DNA of 48,281 bases. It comes from Mycolicibacillus koreensis (lineage in GTDB: Bacteria > Actinomycetota > Actinomycetes > Mycobacteriales > Mycobacteriaceae). The stretch is from the NCBI RefSeq assembly GCF_002104795.1, contig NZ_NCXO01000033.1:1-48281 (forward strand), written 5' to 3'. Below the pieces are notes generated by a model. The model was not told where the DNA came from and did not search any database. It saw only the letters and a program-made list of their open reading frames with translations. Shown here one piece after another: positions 1 through 8,267 of this stretch (position 1 is its first letter; each line of letters opens with the position of its first letter). Both the position numbers and the translations under genes were made by a program.

Positions 1-133
1 CACCGAAGTAGTTGAACCTCAACAGGAAATTTCGCTGAACAGCAAGAAGGCGCCCACCAAAACTCTAGGAGCGCCACATAGTTTCGATTGTAGGGAGGGG
101 GTCCGACATTGTTCGGACGGGCGCGGAGCACCC
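1..133. other. Left-edge intergenic stretch
   Basis: No convincing gene is seen here. On the minus strand a TACAAT hexamer (92 to 87) resembles a mycobacterial -10 box facing left. A short open frame from a GTG at 78 runs off the left edge, but its product is not recognised and the -35 region is poor. The segment also holds a small hairpin at 101-118. Confidence 0.3.
101..118 (-). terminator. Possible hairpin terminator after fadD17
   Basis: Perfect 6-bp inverted repeat GTCCGA / TCGGAC around a 6-nt loop, about 50 nt past the fadD17 stop codon. There is no T-run on either side, so any termination would be of the T-less kind proposed for mycobacteria. Confidence 0.3.
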
Positions 134-172
134 CCGCGGATCACCGCCGCGGATCAGCCCCGCGGATCACCG
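134..172. repeat. Three-copy 13-bp tandem repeat spanning the fadD17 stop codon
   Basis: Three head-to-tail copies of a 13-bp unit start at 134, 147 and 160, each beginning CCGCGGATCA; a decayed fourth start follows at 173. On the minus strand every copy carries TGATCCGCGG. The copy at 160-172 supplies the TGA stop of fadD17 (167-169), so the repeat reiterates the stop-codon neighbourhood. Replication slippage is the simplest origin. Confidence 0.75.
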
Positions 173-1684
173 CCGGATCGCGAACACCGGGTCGGAGCAG
201 TCGGTGGCCTCGGCGGACAGCGTGCGTTTGAGGACCTTGAACGTCTCGGTGCGGGGCAACTCGGTGGCGACTCGCACGACCGCCGGCCATTGTTTGGGCC
301 CCAGGTCGGGTTGGGCGGCGAGGAACCCGCGGAACGCGTCGGGGTCGAACGCGGCGCCCGGGGCGATGACCAGCGCCGCCATCACCTGGTCGCCCACCGC
401 CGGGTCGGGGATGGGGTACACCGCGGCCTCGACGACGTCGGGATGGCGCAGCAGCGCCCGTTCGATGGGGGCGGTGCCCAGGTTTTCCCCGTCCACCCGC
501 ATCCAGTCGCCCAGGCGCCCGGCGAAATAGGCGAAGCCGGCCTCGTCGCGGTAGGCCAGATCGCCGCTGTGGTAGATCCCGCCGGCCATCCGCTGCGCCT
601 CGGCGTCGGGATCGTTGTAGTAGCCGCGGAACTGCCCGGGGCCGGCGGTGTTGACCAGCTCGCCGACCACGCCGGGCGGGCATTCCTCGCCGGTGTCGAC
701 GTCGACGATCGTCACCCCGTCGAGCAGCGGGCCCAGTGCGCCCTCGGGGGTCTCGGGGGTACGTCCGATGCTCACCCCGCCCTCGGTGGATCCGAACCCG
801 TCGACGACGGTGACGTCGAACCGTTCGGCGAAGCGCGCCAGGTCGCGCGCGGCGCCCTCGTTGCCGTACACCAGTCGCAGCGGGTTGACCGCGTCGTCGG
901 GCGCGGGCTCGGTGGCCACGATGTAGGACAGCGGCTTGCCGACGTAATTGGCGTAGGTCGCCCCGTAGCGTCGCGTGTCCGCGATGAACTGGGACGCGGA
1001 GAACTTGCGCCGCAACGCGATTGAGGCGCCCGCAGCGACTGCCGGAGCCCAGCCGGCCATGATCGCGTTGGAGTGGAACAGCGGCATCGCCAGGTAGCAG
1101 GTGTCCGCCGGGGTCAGGCCGAACCGCTCGGAGAGCAGGCGACCGGGGTGGGCCACCTTCCACTGGGTGCAGCGCACCGCCTTGGGGTCTCCGCCGGTGC
1201 CGGAGGTGAAGATCAACATGAACAGATCGTCGGGGTCGACGGACGGAAAGCGCAGCTGCGCACCGCGATAGCCGGCCACCTCGGCGGCGAACCCGGCGGA
1301 TTCGACGTCGATGGCGCCCGCGATCTCCGGCGCGGGGGACGACGAGGCGGGCGACACGGCGGAGTCGGTGAGCACCAACTGGCAGTCGGCGTGGGCGATG
1401 TCGCGCTCCAGCGCCGGCCCGCGCCGGGTCGGGTTGAGGCCCACCGGCACGATCCCGGTCACCGCCGCGGCCACCAGCATCGCCGAGAAGAACGGGGTGT
1501 TTCCCGCCAGTATCCCGACGTGCGGTGGCCGGTCGGGGTCCAGGCGCGCCCGCAGTGCTGCACCCAGCTCGGCGCCGAACTGAAGGTGCTCGCGCCAACC
1601 GGTGAACGTGTCCTCGGCGTAGACGCCCCGATCATCGACCGCGGCCAGCGGCTCGAGCATTGCGGTGACGGTCGGATCGGCCAC
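167..1684 (-). CDS. fadD17: Steroid side-chain acyl-CoA synthetase FadD17
   Basis: Predicted ATP-dependent fatty-acid/steroid-acid CoA ligase of the ANL superfamily, 505 residues. The phosphate-binding motif TSGTGGDPKAVR lies at residues 160-171. A GFGSTEGG motif comes later, then the YHSGDL and GRLGDW hinge region, and a C-terminal KVLKR carrying the likely adenylation lysine. FadD17 of the M. tuberculosis cholesterol regulon activates cholesterol-derived side-chain acids, with shorter C5-type side chains reported as preferred. It is the last gene of a leftward set with fadE26 and fadE27, 8 nt after the fadE27 stop, which matches the M. tuberculosis order. Assignment rests on similarity plus synteny; exact substrate is inferred. 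Confidence 0.92.
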   Translation of the reverse strand: MADPTVTAMLEPLAAVDDRGVYAEDTFTGWREHLQFGAELGAALRARLDPDRPPHVGILAGNTPFFSAMLVAAAVTGIVPVGLNPTRRGPALERDIAHADCQLVLTDSAVSPASSSPAPEIAGAIDVESAGFAAEVAGYRGAQLRFPSVDPDDLFMLIFTSGTGGDPKAVRCTQWKVAHPGRLLSERFGLTPADTCYLAMPLFHSNAIMAGWAPAVAAGASIALRRKFSASQFIADTRRYGATYANYVGKPLSYIVATEPAPDDAVNPLRLVYGNEGAARDLARFAERFDVTVVDGFGSTEGGVSIGRTPETPEGALGPLLDGVTIVDVDTGEECPPGVVGELVNTAGPGQFRGYYNDPDAEAQRMAGGIYHSGDLAYRDEAGFAYFAGRLGDWMRVDGENLGTAPIERALLRHPDVVEAAVYPIPDPAVGDQVMAALVIAPGAAFDPDAFRGFLAAQPDLGPKQWPAVVRVATELPRTETFKVLKRTLSAEATDCSDPVFAIRR

Positions 1685-1692
1685 GGTGGGCC

Positions 1693-2790
1693 TCAGGCCG
1701 GGGTGTCGGCCAGGTTGCGTCCGATGGCCAGCAACGCCCCGGTCGCCCCACCGATGGTGAACTCGGTCTGCTTGGCGGCCAGGAAGTAACGGTGCACCGG
1801 GTGGTCGACGTCGATGCCGACCCCGCCGTGCACGTGCACGATCGTGTGAGCGACCCGGTGACCGGCTTCGGCCGCCCAGAACGCGGCGGTCGCGACCTCG
1901 TTGTCGGCGGGCAGATCCTCCCCGACGCGCCAGGCGGCCTGGGTCAGGGTCAACCGCAGCCCCTTGAGGTCGATGTACCCGTCGGCCATCCGCTGGGCCA
2001 CCGCCTGGAAACTGCCGATCGGCCGGTCGAACTGTTCACGTTCCCGGGCGTACTCGGCGGTCAAACCCAAGCCGCGCTCGAGCACGCCGAGCTGGTATGC
2101 GCTGCGCCCCAAGATGTCTCGGATCGATAGCCAGTCGATCACGGTGGCGTCGCCGACCTTCTGGGAGGCGGGGATGCGCACACCGGCCAACTCCAGGTGC
2201 CCGACGCTGCCGTGGCCGGTGGTGTCCAGGGCGGTCACCGTCACGCCGGGAAGATCGGCGTCGACCAAGAACACCGCCGTGCCCTCGTCGGTGTCGGCCG
2301 GAACCAGGATGGCGTCGGCCACCGGGGCGTAGCCGACCTGGGTGCGGGTGCCCGTGAGGGTGTAGTCGTCGCCGGAGCGCACCGCGCGTACCGGACCCTC
2401 GCCCATCTCACCGGCGAGAGCCGCCGTCAACACCGTGGTTCCCGCCACCGCCGGGGTGGCCCAATCCTGTTGCAGCGACTTCGATCCGAAGCGGGCAAGG
2501 GCTCCGGCGCCGAGGACCACCGACTCCAGGTAGGGCACCGCGGCGAGCTGGCGGCCCAGGGCGACGAGCACCGCGTTCTGCTCGAGCACGCCGAGCCCGC
2601 CGCCGCCGACCGATTCGGGCGCGGCGGCCGAGAGGATGTCGGCGTCGGTGAGCTTGCGCCACAGCTCGCGGTCGAACCGCTGCTCCTGGTGGTCGAGGGT
2701 GCGCTGATGCTCGGGTGTGCAGACGCTGTCGACGATCGTGGTGACCAGACCGGAGAGGTCCTGCGCGGCTTCGGTAGTGGAGAAATCCAT
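1693..2790 (-). CDS. fadE27: Acyl-CoA dehydrogenase subunit FadE27 (ChsE5-like)
   Basis: A 365-residue acyl-CoA dehydrogenase subunit. The frame stays open far upstream, but the start is set at the ATG at 2790, which follows AAGGATCACC and begins 23 nt past the fadE26 stop. In M. tuberculosis FadE26 and FadE27 (ChsE4/ChsE5) form an alpha2beta2 flavoenzyme that desaturates the cholesterol side-chain CoA ester, and only FadE26 carries the catalytic glutamate. Consistent with that, the segment around SIRDILGRSAY here has no glutamate in the place of the FadE26 LNHERVAL motif. The C-terminal half keeps the flavin-contacting motif REREQFDRPIGSFQAVAQ and a late HVHGGVGID. Adjacent to fadE26 and fadD17 as one operon. 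Confidence 0.9.
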   Translation of the reverse strand: MDFSTTEAAQDLSGLVTTIVDSVCTPEHQRTLDHQEQRFDRELWRKLTDADILSAAAPESVGGGGLGVLEQNAVLVALGRQLAAVPYLESVVLGAGALARFGSKSLQQDWATPAVAGTTVLTAALAGEMGEGPVRAVRSGDDYTLTGTRTQVGYAPVADAILVPADTDEGTAVFLVDADLPGVTVTALDTTGHGSVGHLELAGVRIPASQKVGDATVIDWLSIRDILGRSAYQLGVLERGLGLTAEYAREREQFDRPIGSFQAVAQRMADGYIDLKGLRLTLTQAAWRVGEDLPADNEVATAAFWAAEAGHRVAHTIVHVHGGVGIDVDHPVHRYFLAAKQTEFTIGGATGALLAIGRNLADTPA

Positions 2791-2813
2791 GGTGATCCTT
2801 ATGGCGTGACGGG

Positions 2814-3992
2814 TCAGCGGCTGCGGGGCAGCCCGAGGGCCACCATCGAGATGATGTCGCGTTGCACCTCGTTGGTGCCCCCGCCGAAGGTCAGAATCAG
2901 TGCCGCACGGTGCATGCGCTCCACCCGGCCGCGCAGCAGCGCGCCGGCGGAATCCTGGCGCACGGTGGCAGCGGTGCCGAGCACCTCCATCAGCAGCCGG
3001 TAGGCCTCGGTGGCCAACTCGGTGCCGTAGACCTTCGCCGCGGACGCGTCGGCCGGCGACGGTGAAGCGCCCTCGGCGGAGGCGAGTTCCCAGTTGTAGA
3101 GCTTGAGGACCTCGGCCTTGGCGTGTACCCGCGCCAGGTTCAGCTGCACCCACTGGGAGTCGATGAGCCGATTGCCGTGGACGTCCTTGGTGTTCTGAGC
3201 CCACTCGCGGACCTCGCCCAGGGCCAGGAAGATCGGCTGCGCGGACACCAGGGCGACGCGCTCGTGGTTTAGCTGGTTGGTGACCAGTTTCCAGCCGGCG
3301 TTCTCCTCGCCGACCAGGTTGGTCACCGGCACCCGCACATCGGAGTAGTAGGTGGCGCTGGTGTCGGGGCCGGCCATGGTGTGTACCGGGGTCCAGGAGA
3401 AGCCCTCGGCGGTGGTCGGCACGATCAGCATCGAGATCCCGCGGTGCTTCTTGGCCTCGGGGTTGGTGCGCGCCGCCAGCCACACGTAGTCGGCATAGGC
3501 GATCAGCGACGTCCACATCTTCTGGCCGTTGATGACGTACTCGTCGCCGTCGCGCACCGCGGTGGTGCGCAGGGCCGCCAGATCGGTTCCTGCCTCCGGC
3601 TCGGAGTAGCCGATCGCGAAATGCAGGTCCCCGGCGGCGATTCGGGGCAGAAAGAACTTCTTCTGCTCCTCGGTGCCGAACGCCATGATCGTCGGCGCGA
3701 CACTGTTGATCGTCAAAAACGGCACCGGGGCGCCGGCGATCGCGGCCTCGTCGGTGAAGATCAACTGGTCCATCGGGGGGCGCGCCTGCCCGCCGTACTC
3801 GGTGGGCCAGCCCAGCGCCAGCCACCCGTCGGCGCCCATCTGGGCGACGGTCTCCCGGTAGACGTTGCCGGTGCCGTACTCGCCCTGGGTGCTGCTGAGG
3901 GCCTCGCGGCGCTCCGGGGTCATCAGGGTCGTGAAATAGGACCGCAGTTCCCGGCGCAGGTCCTCCTGCTCGGGCGTGTAGCTAATGCGCAT
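2814..3992 (-). CDS. fadE26: Acyl-CoA dehydrogenase catalytic subunit FadE26 (ChsE4-like)
   Basis: Flavin-dependent acyl-CoA dehydrogenase of 392 residues. It shows the family signature SEPEAGTDL (130-138), QKMWTS (157-162) and the C-terminal FGGGTNEVQRDI flavin-binding motif. Glu244 in LNHERVAL fits the catalytic base position known in ChsE4. With FadE27 it should form the heterotetramer that introduces the alpha,beta double bond in 3-oxo-cholest-4-en-26-oyl-CoA-type substrates. It is the first gene of the leftward fadE26-fadE27-fadD17 operon and faces fdxD across a gap of about 190 bp that contains a KstR-type operator, so KstR repression is likely. Confidence 0.92.
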   Translation of the reverse strand: MRISYTPEQEDLRRELRSYFTTLMTPERREALSSTQGEYGTGNVYRETVAQMGADGWLALGWPTEYGGQARPPMDQLIFTDEAAIAGAPVPFLTINSVAPTIMAFGTEEQKKFFLPRIAAGDLHFAIGYSEPEAGTDLAALRTTAVRDGDEYVINGQKMWTSLIAYADYVWLAARTNPEAKKHRGISMLIVPTTAEGFSWTPVHTMAGPDTSATYYSDVRVPVTNLVGEENAGWKLVTNQLNHERVALVSAQPIFLALGEVREWAQNTKDVHGNRLIDSQWVQLNLARVHAKAEVLKLYNWELASAEGASPSPADASAAKVYGTELATEAYRLLMEVLGTAATVRQDSAGALLRGRVERMHRAALILTFGGGTNEVQRDIISMVALGLPRSR

Positions 3993-4080
3993 GGGCGCAG
4001 TGACCTCCTCGCGACCACCAAGTCTGATTCAGCATCGTGCCACAGGACGCCCGCCGGCGGCCCCCGCACTCGCCATTCCT

Positions 4081-4094
4081 TGTAACACGTTCTA
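4081..4094. promoter_or_regulatory. KstR-type operator in the fadE26/fdxD divergent gap
   Basis: The sequence TGTAACACGTTCTA matches the published KstR consensus TnnAACnnGTTnnA at all eight fixed positions. KstR is the TetR-family repressor of the mycobacterial cholesterol regulon. Its place between the divergent fadE26 and fdxD genes would let it control both operons. Two copies of TCTGAGGG follow at 4096-4103 and 4116-4123, of unknown meaning. Confidence 0.8.
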
Positions 4095-4182
4095 GTCTGA
4101 GGGTCCAAGCCGTATTCTGAGGGGGCAGCCCCCCAAGCCCCGGGCGGCTCGGCCAGTGCAAGGCCAGTACAAGGAGGTAGTC

Positions 4183-4374
4183 ATGCGAGTGGAAGTCGAC
4201 CTCGACCGCTGTGAGGGCAACGCCATCTGCGTTGGCATCGACCCCGACCTGTTCGAGCTCAACGACGACGAGCAGTGCCACGTCAAAATCGCCCCCGTCC
4301 CCGCGGACAAGGAGGCTCACGCCCAGCAGGCGATCGACGAGTGTCCCCGTGCCGCGCTGATCCGTAGAGACTAG
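4183..4374 (+). CDS. fdxD: 3Fe-4S-type ferredoxin FdxD
   Basis: A 63-residue ferredoxin. Start chosen at the ATG at 4183, which follows a strong AAGGAGG (4171-4177); the GTG 27 nt upstream lacks such a site. Cysteines at 10 and 16 in CEGNAIC plus the C-terminal DECP form the single-cluster CxxXxxC...CP pattern of mycobacterial cytochrome P450 redox partners. Asn13 occupies the variable position that is often His. FdxD (Rv3503c) sits at the same place in M. tuberculosis and has been linked to P450s acting on the steroid side chain. It begins the rightward mce4 transcription unit, 13 nt ahead of hsd4A. Confidence 0.88.
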   Translation: MRVEVDLDRCEGNAICVGIDPDLFELNDDEQCHVKIAPVPADKEAHAQQAIDECPRAALIRRD

Positions 4375-4387
4375 AGGTATTCACAAA

Positions 4388-5296
4388 TTGACTGACAGCA
4401 ACAACGCGACCGATCTGTCCGGCACGGTTGCGGTGGTGACCGGTGCCGCCGCCGGGTTGGGCCGCGCCGAGGCGATCGGGCTGGCCCGCGCCGGCGCCAC
4501 CGTGGTCGTCAACGACATCGCCGGGGCGCTGGAGAACTCCGACGTTCTCGACGAGATCGCCGCCGCCGGCTCCAAGGGCGTGGCCGTCGCCGGGGACATC
4601 AGCGCCCGGGCCACCGCCGATGAGCTGGTGAGCACCGCCGACAAACACGGCGGGCTGGCCATCGTGGTCAACAACGCCGGGATCACCCGCGACAAGATGC
4701 TGTTCAACATGTCCGATGAGGACTTCGACGCGGTGCTCGCGGTGCATCTGCGCGGACATTTCCTGCTCACCCGCAACGCGGCCGCCTACTGGCGCGACAA
4801 GGCCAAGGCCGGCGACGGGACCGTCTACGGACGCCTGGTCAACACCTCCTCCGAAGCCGGGCTGGTCGGCCCGGTGGGGCAGGCCAACTACGGCGCGGCC
4901 AAAGCCGGGATCACCGCGTTGACGCTGTCGGCGGCCCGGGCGCTGCAGCGCTACGGCGTGCGGGCCAATGCGATCTGCCCGCGGGCGCGCACCGCGATGA
5001 CCGCCGACGTGTTCGGCGACGCGCCGGCCGACGGCGAGGTGGACCCGCTCGGCCCGGAGCACGTGGTGACCCTGGTGCAGTTCCTGTCATCGCCGGCCGC
5101 CGAGGCGGTCAACGGGCAGGTGTTCATCGTCTACGGCCCCGAGGTCACGTTGCTGGCGGCGCCGACCGTCGAACACCGCTTCACCGCCGACGGGCCCGCC
5201 TGGCAGCCGGCCACGCTCGGGGCGACGTTGCACGAGTACTTCGCCGACCGGGACCCGTCGGTGAACTTCGCCGCGACCGCGGTGATGGGCTCCTGA
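4388..5296 (+). CDS. hsd4A: 17-beta-hydroxysteroid dehydrogenase / 3-hydroxyacyl-CoA dehydrogenase-type SDR
   Basis: NAD(P)-dependent short-chain dehydrogenase of 302 residues, starting at TTG. It has the nucleotide motif TGAAAGLG (18-25), NNAG (95-98), Ser154/155 and the catalytic Tyr168-x3-Lys172. It corresponds to the Rv3502c-type gene between fdxD and yrbE4A. Mycobacterial Hsd4A has been described as bifunctional, acting on the 17-hydroxy group and as beta-hydroxyacyl-CoA dehydrogenase in side-chain beta-oxidation. The C-terminal tail beyond the core SDR fold (about 60 residues) is typical of MFE-2-like dehydrogenases. The hsd4A symbol is inferred from synteny. Confidence 0.82.
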   Translation: MTDSNNATDLSGTVAVVTGAAAGLGRAEAIGLARAGATVVVNDIAGALENSDVLDEIAAAGSKGVAVAGDISARATADELVSTADKHGGLAIVVNNAGITRDKMLFNMSDEDFDAVLAVHLRGHFLLTRNAAAYWRDKAKAGDGTVYGRLVNTSSEAGLVGPVGQANYGAAKAGITALTLSAARALQRYGVRANAICPRARTAMTADVFGDAPADGEVDPLGPEHVVTLVQFLSSPAAEAVNGQVFIVYGPEVTLLAAPTVEHRFTADGPAWQPATLGATLHEYFADRDPSVNFAATAVMGS

Positions 5297-5333
5297 CCCG
5301 ACGTTTGCCGGATTTTTCTGCACAAAATCGCCT

Positions 5334-5363
5334 TTGACTGCGAGAACACGTTCTCGTTAATAT
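5334..5363 (+). promoter_or_regulatory. yrbE4A promoter with embedded KstR-like palindrome
   Basis: A -35-like TTGACT (5334-5339) and a -10-like TAATAT (5358-5363) are separated by 18 bp. The spacer holds the palindrome CGAGAACACGTTCTCG (5341-5356). It shares the 10-mer AACACGTTCT with the operator at 4081, but its outer bases are G and C instead of the consensus T and A. A repressor bound here would occlude RNA polymerase. This suggests a second KstR-controlled start for the transporter genes, beyond read-through from fdxD. Confidence 0.68.
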
Positions 5364-5443
5364 GATCCGGCTCACGTAGCCCGTACCAATCCGTACAGTC
5401 CCATCCAAGCGTCTCTGAGCTCTGCGCGAGAGAGGAATCGAAG

Positions 5444-6205
5444 TTGATCCAGCAGCTTGCGGTTCCTGCCCGGGCTGTCGGCGGCTTCTTCGAAATGTCG
5501 ATGGAGACGTTTACCGGGATGCTGCGCCGACCGTTCCAGCTGCGCGAATTCCTGGACCAGACCTGGATGATCGCGCGGGTCTCGCTGGTGCCGACGCTGC
5601 TGGTCGCGATCCCGTTCACCGTGCTGGTGTCGTTCACGCTCAACATCCTGCTGCGCGAGATCGGCGCCGCCGCCCTGTCCGGGGCCGGCACCGCGTTCGG
5701 CACCGTCACCCAGCTGGGTCCGGTGGTCACCGTGCTGGTGGTCGCCGGTGCCGGGGCCACCGCGATCTGCGCCGACCTCGGTGCGCGCACGATCCGCGAG
5801 GAGATCGACGCGATGCGGGTGCTGGGCATCAACCCGATCGACCGGCTGGTGGTGCCGCGCGTGCTGGCCTCGACGTTCGTCGCGTTGCTGCTCAACGGCC
5901 TGGTTTGCGCGATCGGGCTCTCCGGCGGCTACCTGTTCTCGGTGTTTCTGCAGGGAGTGAACCCCGGCGCGTTCGTCAACGGGCTGACGGTGCTCACCGG
6001 TCTGCCCGAACTGCTGCTCGCCGAACTCAAGGCGCTGCTGTTCGGGGTGGTCGCCGGGCTGGTCGGCTGCTACCGCGGCCTGACGGTCAAGGGCGGGCCC
6101 AAAGGGGTCGGCAACGCAGTCAACGAGACCGTGGTCTACGCGTTCATCTGTCTGTTCGTCATCAACGTAATCATGACCGCCATCGGCGTGCGGGTGCTGA
6201 GCTGA
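5444..6205 (+). CDS. yrbE4A: Mce4 transporter permease YrbE4A
   Basis: Integral membrane permease of the MlaE/YrbE family, 253 residues, starting at TTG with a GAGAGG upstream. It shows the MlaE core: several hydrophobic segments (about residues 45-70, 85-115, 145-170, 195-215, 225-250) and the conserved loop GARTIREEIDAMRVLGINPIDRLVVPR, the likely ATPase coupling helix. With YrbE4B it forms the membrane channel of the Mce4 cholesterol importer; the MceG ATPase is encoded elsewhere in mycobacteria and is not in this window. It is first in a tight run with yrbE4B (10-nt gap) and the mce4 genes. Confidence 0.95.
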   Translation: MIQQLAVPARAVGGFFEMSMETFTGMLRRPFQLREFLDQTWMIARVSLVPTLLVAIPFTVLVSFTLNILLREIGAAALSGAGTAFGTVTQLGPVVTVLVVAGAGATAICADLGARTIREEIDAMRVLGINPIDRLVVPRVLASTFVALLLNGLVCAIGLSGGYLFSVFLQGVNPGAFVNGLTVLTGLPELLLAELKALLFGVVAGLVGCYRGLTVKGGPKGVGNAVNETVVYAFICLFVINVIMTAIGVRVLS

Positions 6206-6215
6206 TGAGGCGCCG

Positions 6216-7058
6216 ATGAGCTACGACGCCACCCTGCGCTTCCGCCGACTGGTGGCCGAGGTGCCCCGTTTCGCCGACGGTTTCGGTGAACAGGCCCTGT
6301 TCTACGGCCAGTCCATGCGCTACATCCCCAACGCGCTGACCCGGTATCGCCGCGAAACCATCCGGCTCATCGCCGAGATGACCATGGGCACCGGCGCACT
6401 GGTGCTCATCGGCGGCACCGTCGGGGTCGCCACCTTCTTGACCCTGGCCTCCGGCGGTGTGGTCGCCGTACAGGGGTTCTCCTCGCTCGGCGACATCGGC
6501 ATCGAGGCGCTGACCGGATTCCTCTCGGCGTTCCTCAACGTGCGCATCATCGCCCCGGTGGTCGCCGGGATCGCGCTGGCCGCCACCATCGGCGCCGGCG
6601 CCACCGCCCAGTTGGGGGCGATGCGGGTCGCCGAGGAGATCGACGCCGTCGAGGTGATGGCGGTGCACTCGGTGTCCTATCTGGTCTCCACCCGGCTGAT
6701 CGCCGGGCTGATCGCGATCATCCCGCTGTATTCGCTGGCGGTGCTCGCGGCGTTCTTCGCGGCACGGTTCACCACGGTGTACATCAACGGACAGTCCCCG
6801 GGACTCTACGACCACTACTTCGACACCTTCTTGAACCCGACCGACCTGCTGTGGTCGTTCCTGCAGGCGATCGTGATGTCGGTGGCGGTGATGCTGGTGC
6901 ACACCTACTACGGCTACAACTCCTCCGGGGGACCGGTCGGCGTCGGGATCGCCGTCGGTCAGGCGGTGCGCACCTCGCTGGTCGTCGTGGTCGTGATCAC
7001 GTTGCTCATCTCACTCGCCGTCTACGGCGGGTCCGGCAACTTCAACCTCTCGGGATAG
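6216..7058 (+). CDS. yrbE4B: Mce4 transporter permease YrbE4B
   Basis: Second MlaE-type permease of the Mce4 importer, 280 residues, ATG start. It has five or six hydrophobic segments and the family loop GAMRVAEEIDAVEVMAVHSV, which mirrors the coupling loop of YrbE4A. Following mycobacterial Mce4 biology, it would pair with YrbE4A under the Mce4A-F assembly to import cholesterol. mce4A follows after 9 nt with a GGGGG ribosome-binding stretch. Confidence 0.95.
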   Translation: MSYDATLRFRRLVAEVPRFADGFGEQALFYGQSMRYIPNALTRYRRETIRLIAEMTMGTGALVLIGGTVGVATFLTLASGGVVAVQGFSSLGDIGIEALTGFLSAFLNVRIIAPVVAGIALAATIGAGATAQLGAMRVAEEIDAVEVMAVHSVSYLVSTRLIAGLIAIIPLYSLAVLAAFFAARFTTVYINGQSPGLYDHYFDTFLNPTDLLWSFLQAIVMSVAVMLVHTYYGYNSSGGPVGVGIAVGQAVRTSLVVVVVITLLISLAVYGGSGNFNLSG

Positions 7059-7067
7059 CGGGGGGAT

Positions 7068-8267
7068 ATGGCCGACACCGAAGCGAACCGCACACACGTC
7101 AGAATTGCCGCGGCAATCCTGGCGTCGATTCTGCTGGCCGCCGCCGTGTTCACCTACCTGGCCTACACCTCGGCGTTCTCCCCGACCGACACGATCACTG
7201 TCACCGCGGAGCGCGCCGGGCTGGTCATGGACCCCGACGCCAAGGTCAAATACCGCGGGGTGCAGGTCGGCAAGGTCACCTCGATCGACTTCCTCGGCGA
7301 CCAGGCCCAGTTGACGCTGTCGATGCAGCGCGGCGAACTGCACCACATCCCGTCGAACGCGACCGTGCGGATCGCCAGCAACACCATCTTCGGGGCCAAA
7401 TCGGTGGAGTTCCTGCGCCCGGACACCCCGGCCGAACCGCTGCGGCCCGGCACCGTCATCCAGGCGTCGTCGGTGCAGATCGAGGCCAACACCTTGTTCC
7501 AGACGCTGACCGACGTGCTCAACAAGATCGACCCGGTGCACCTCAACGCCACCATGACCGCGGTCGGGCAAGGGCTGCGCGGCCACGGCGACGACCTCGG
7601 TGTGACGCTGACCGGACTCAACGACTATCTGGGGCGGCTGAACCCGAAACTGCCGACGCTGCATGCACTGTTCGCCAAGACCGCCACCGTCGGCAACATC
7701 TACGCCGACGCCGGCGACGACCTGGTCACGGTCATCGCCAACACCCCGTCGATCAGCGACACCATCGTCGACCAGCAGGACAACCTCAACGCCGCGCTGC
7801 TGGCCGCCACCGGGCTGGCCAACAACGCCTACGAGACCCTGGAGCCGGCCGCCGACGACTACATCGCCGGGATCCAGCGGATGCGCGCCCCGGCGCGGGT
7901 GCTCGGCGAATACTCCCCGGAGTTCGGGTGTGTGCTCGAAGCGCTGGTCACCGCGAAACGCAACTTCGGCCCGATCATCGGCGGGATCAAACCGGGGCTG
8001 TTCGTGTCGTCGAACTTCGTGCCCGGCGTGCCGGCCTACACGTATCCGGAGAGCCTGCCGCTGGTCAATGCCTCCGGTGGGCCGAACTGCCGGGGTCTGC
8101 CGAACTTCCCGAACAAACAGATCGGCGGCACCTGGTATCGGGCCAAGTTCCTGGTGACCGACAACGCCTATGTACCCTTCGAGCCCAACACCGAGCTGCA
8201 GTTCGACGCGCCGTCGACCGCGCAGTTTTTGTTCAACGGGGCATTCGCGGAACGGGACGAGTACTAG
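7068..8267 (+). CDS. mce4A: Mce4A, MCE-family cholesterol uptake protein
   Basis: A 399-residue MCE protein with an N-terminal membrane anchor (about residues 12-33) and an MlaD/MCE domain right after it (about 39-115, including KYRGVQVGKVTSIDF). A long helical region follows, then the C-terminal Mce4-type domain. Mce4A-F proteins are thought to form the periplasm-spanning part of the cholesterol transporter. Its stop codon TAG is directly followed by the mce4B ATG with no spacer, which implies translational coupling. Confidence 0.95.
   Translation: MADTEANRTHVRIAAAILASILLAAAVFTYLAYTSAFSPTDTITVTAERAGLVMDPDAKVKYRGVQVGKVTSIDFLGDQAQLTLSMQRGELHHIPSNATVRIASNTIFGAKSVEFLRPDTPAEPLRPGTVIQASSVQIEANTLFQTLTDVLNKIDPVHLNATMTAVGQGLRGHGDDLGVTLTGLNDYLGRLNPKLPTLHALFAKTATVGNIYADAGDDLVTVIANTPSISDTIVDQQDNLNAALLAATGLANNAYETLEPAADDYIAGIQRMRAPARVLGEYSPEFGCVLEALVTAKRNFGPIIGGIKPGLFVSSNFVPGVPAYTYPESLPLVNASGGPNCRGLPNFPNKQIGGTWYRAKFLVTDNAYVPFEPNTELQFDAPSTAQFLFNGAFAERDEY

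Noticed and set aside
76..92. A leftward gene starting at GTG 78 with a TACAAT -10 box
   Set aside because: Only 26 codons are visible, the product is not recognised, and the -35 region is poor. Kept as a note, not a gene.
2791..3825. Extension of FadE27 upstream through the fadE26 region
   Set aside because: The extra N-terminus is an arginine-rich shadow of fadE26. A ribosome-binding site and the family start fit the ATG at 2790.
4119..4133. GGGGGC-A-GCCCCC hairpin in the fdxD leader as a terminator or attenuator
   Set aside because: There is no T-run or leader peptide, and G/C runs are frequent in this genome. It is too weak to call.
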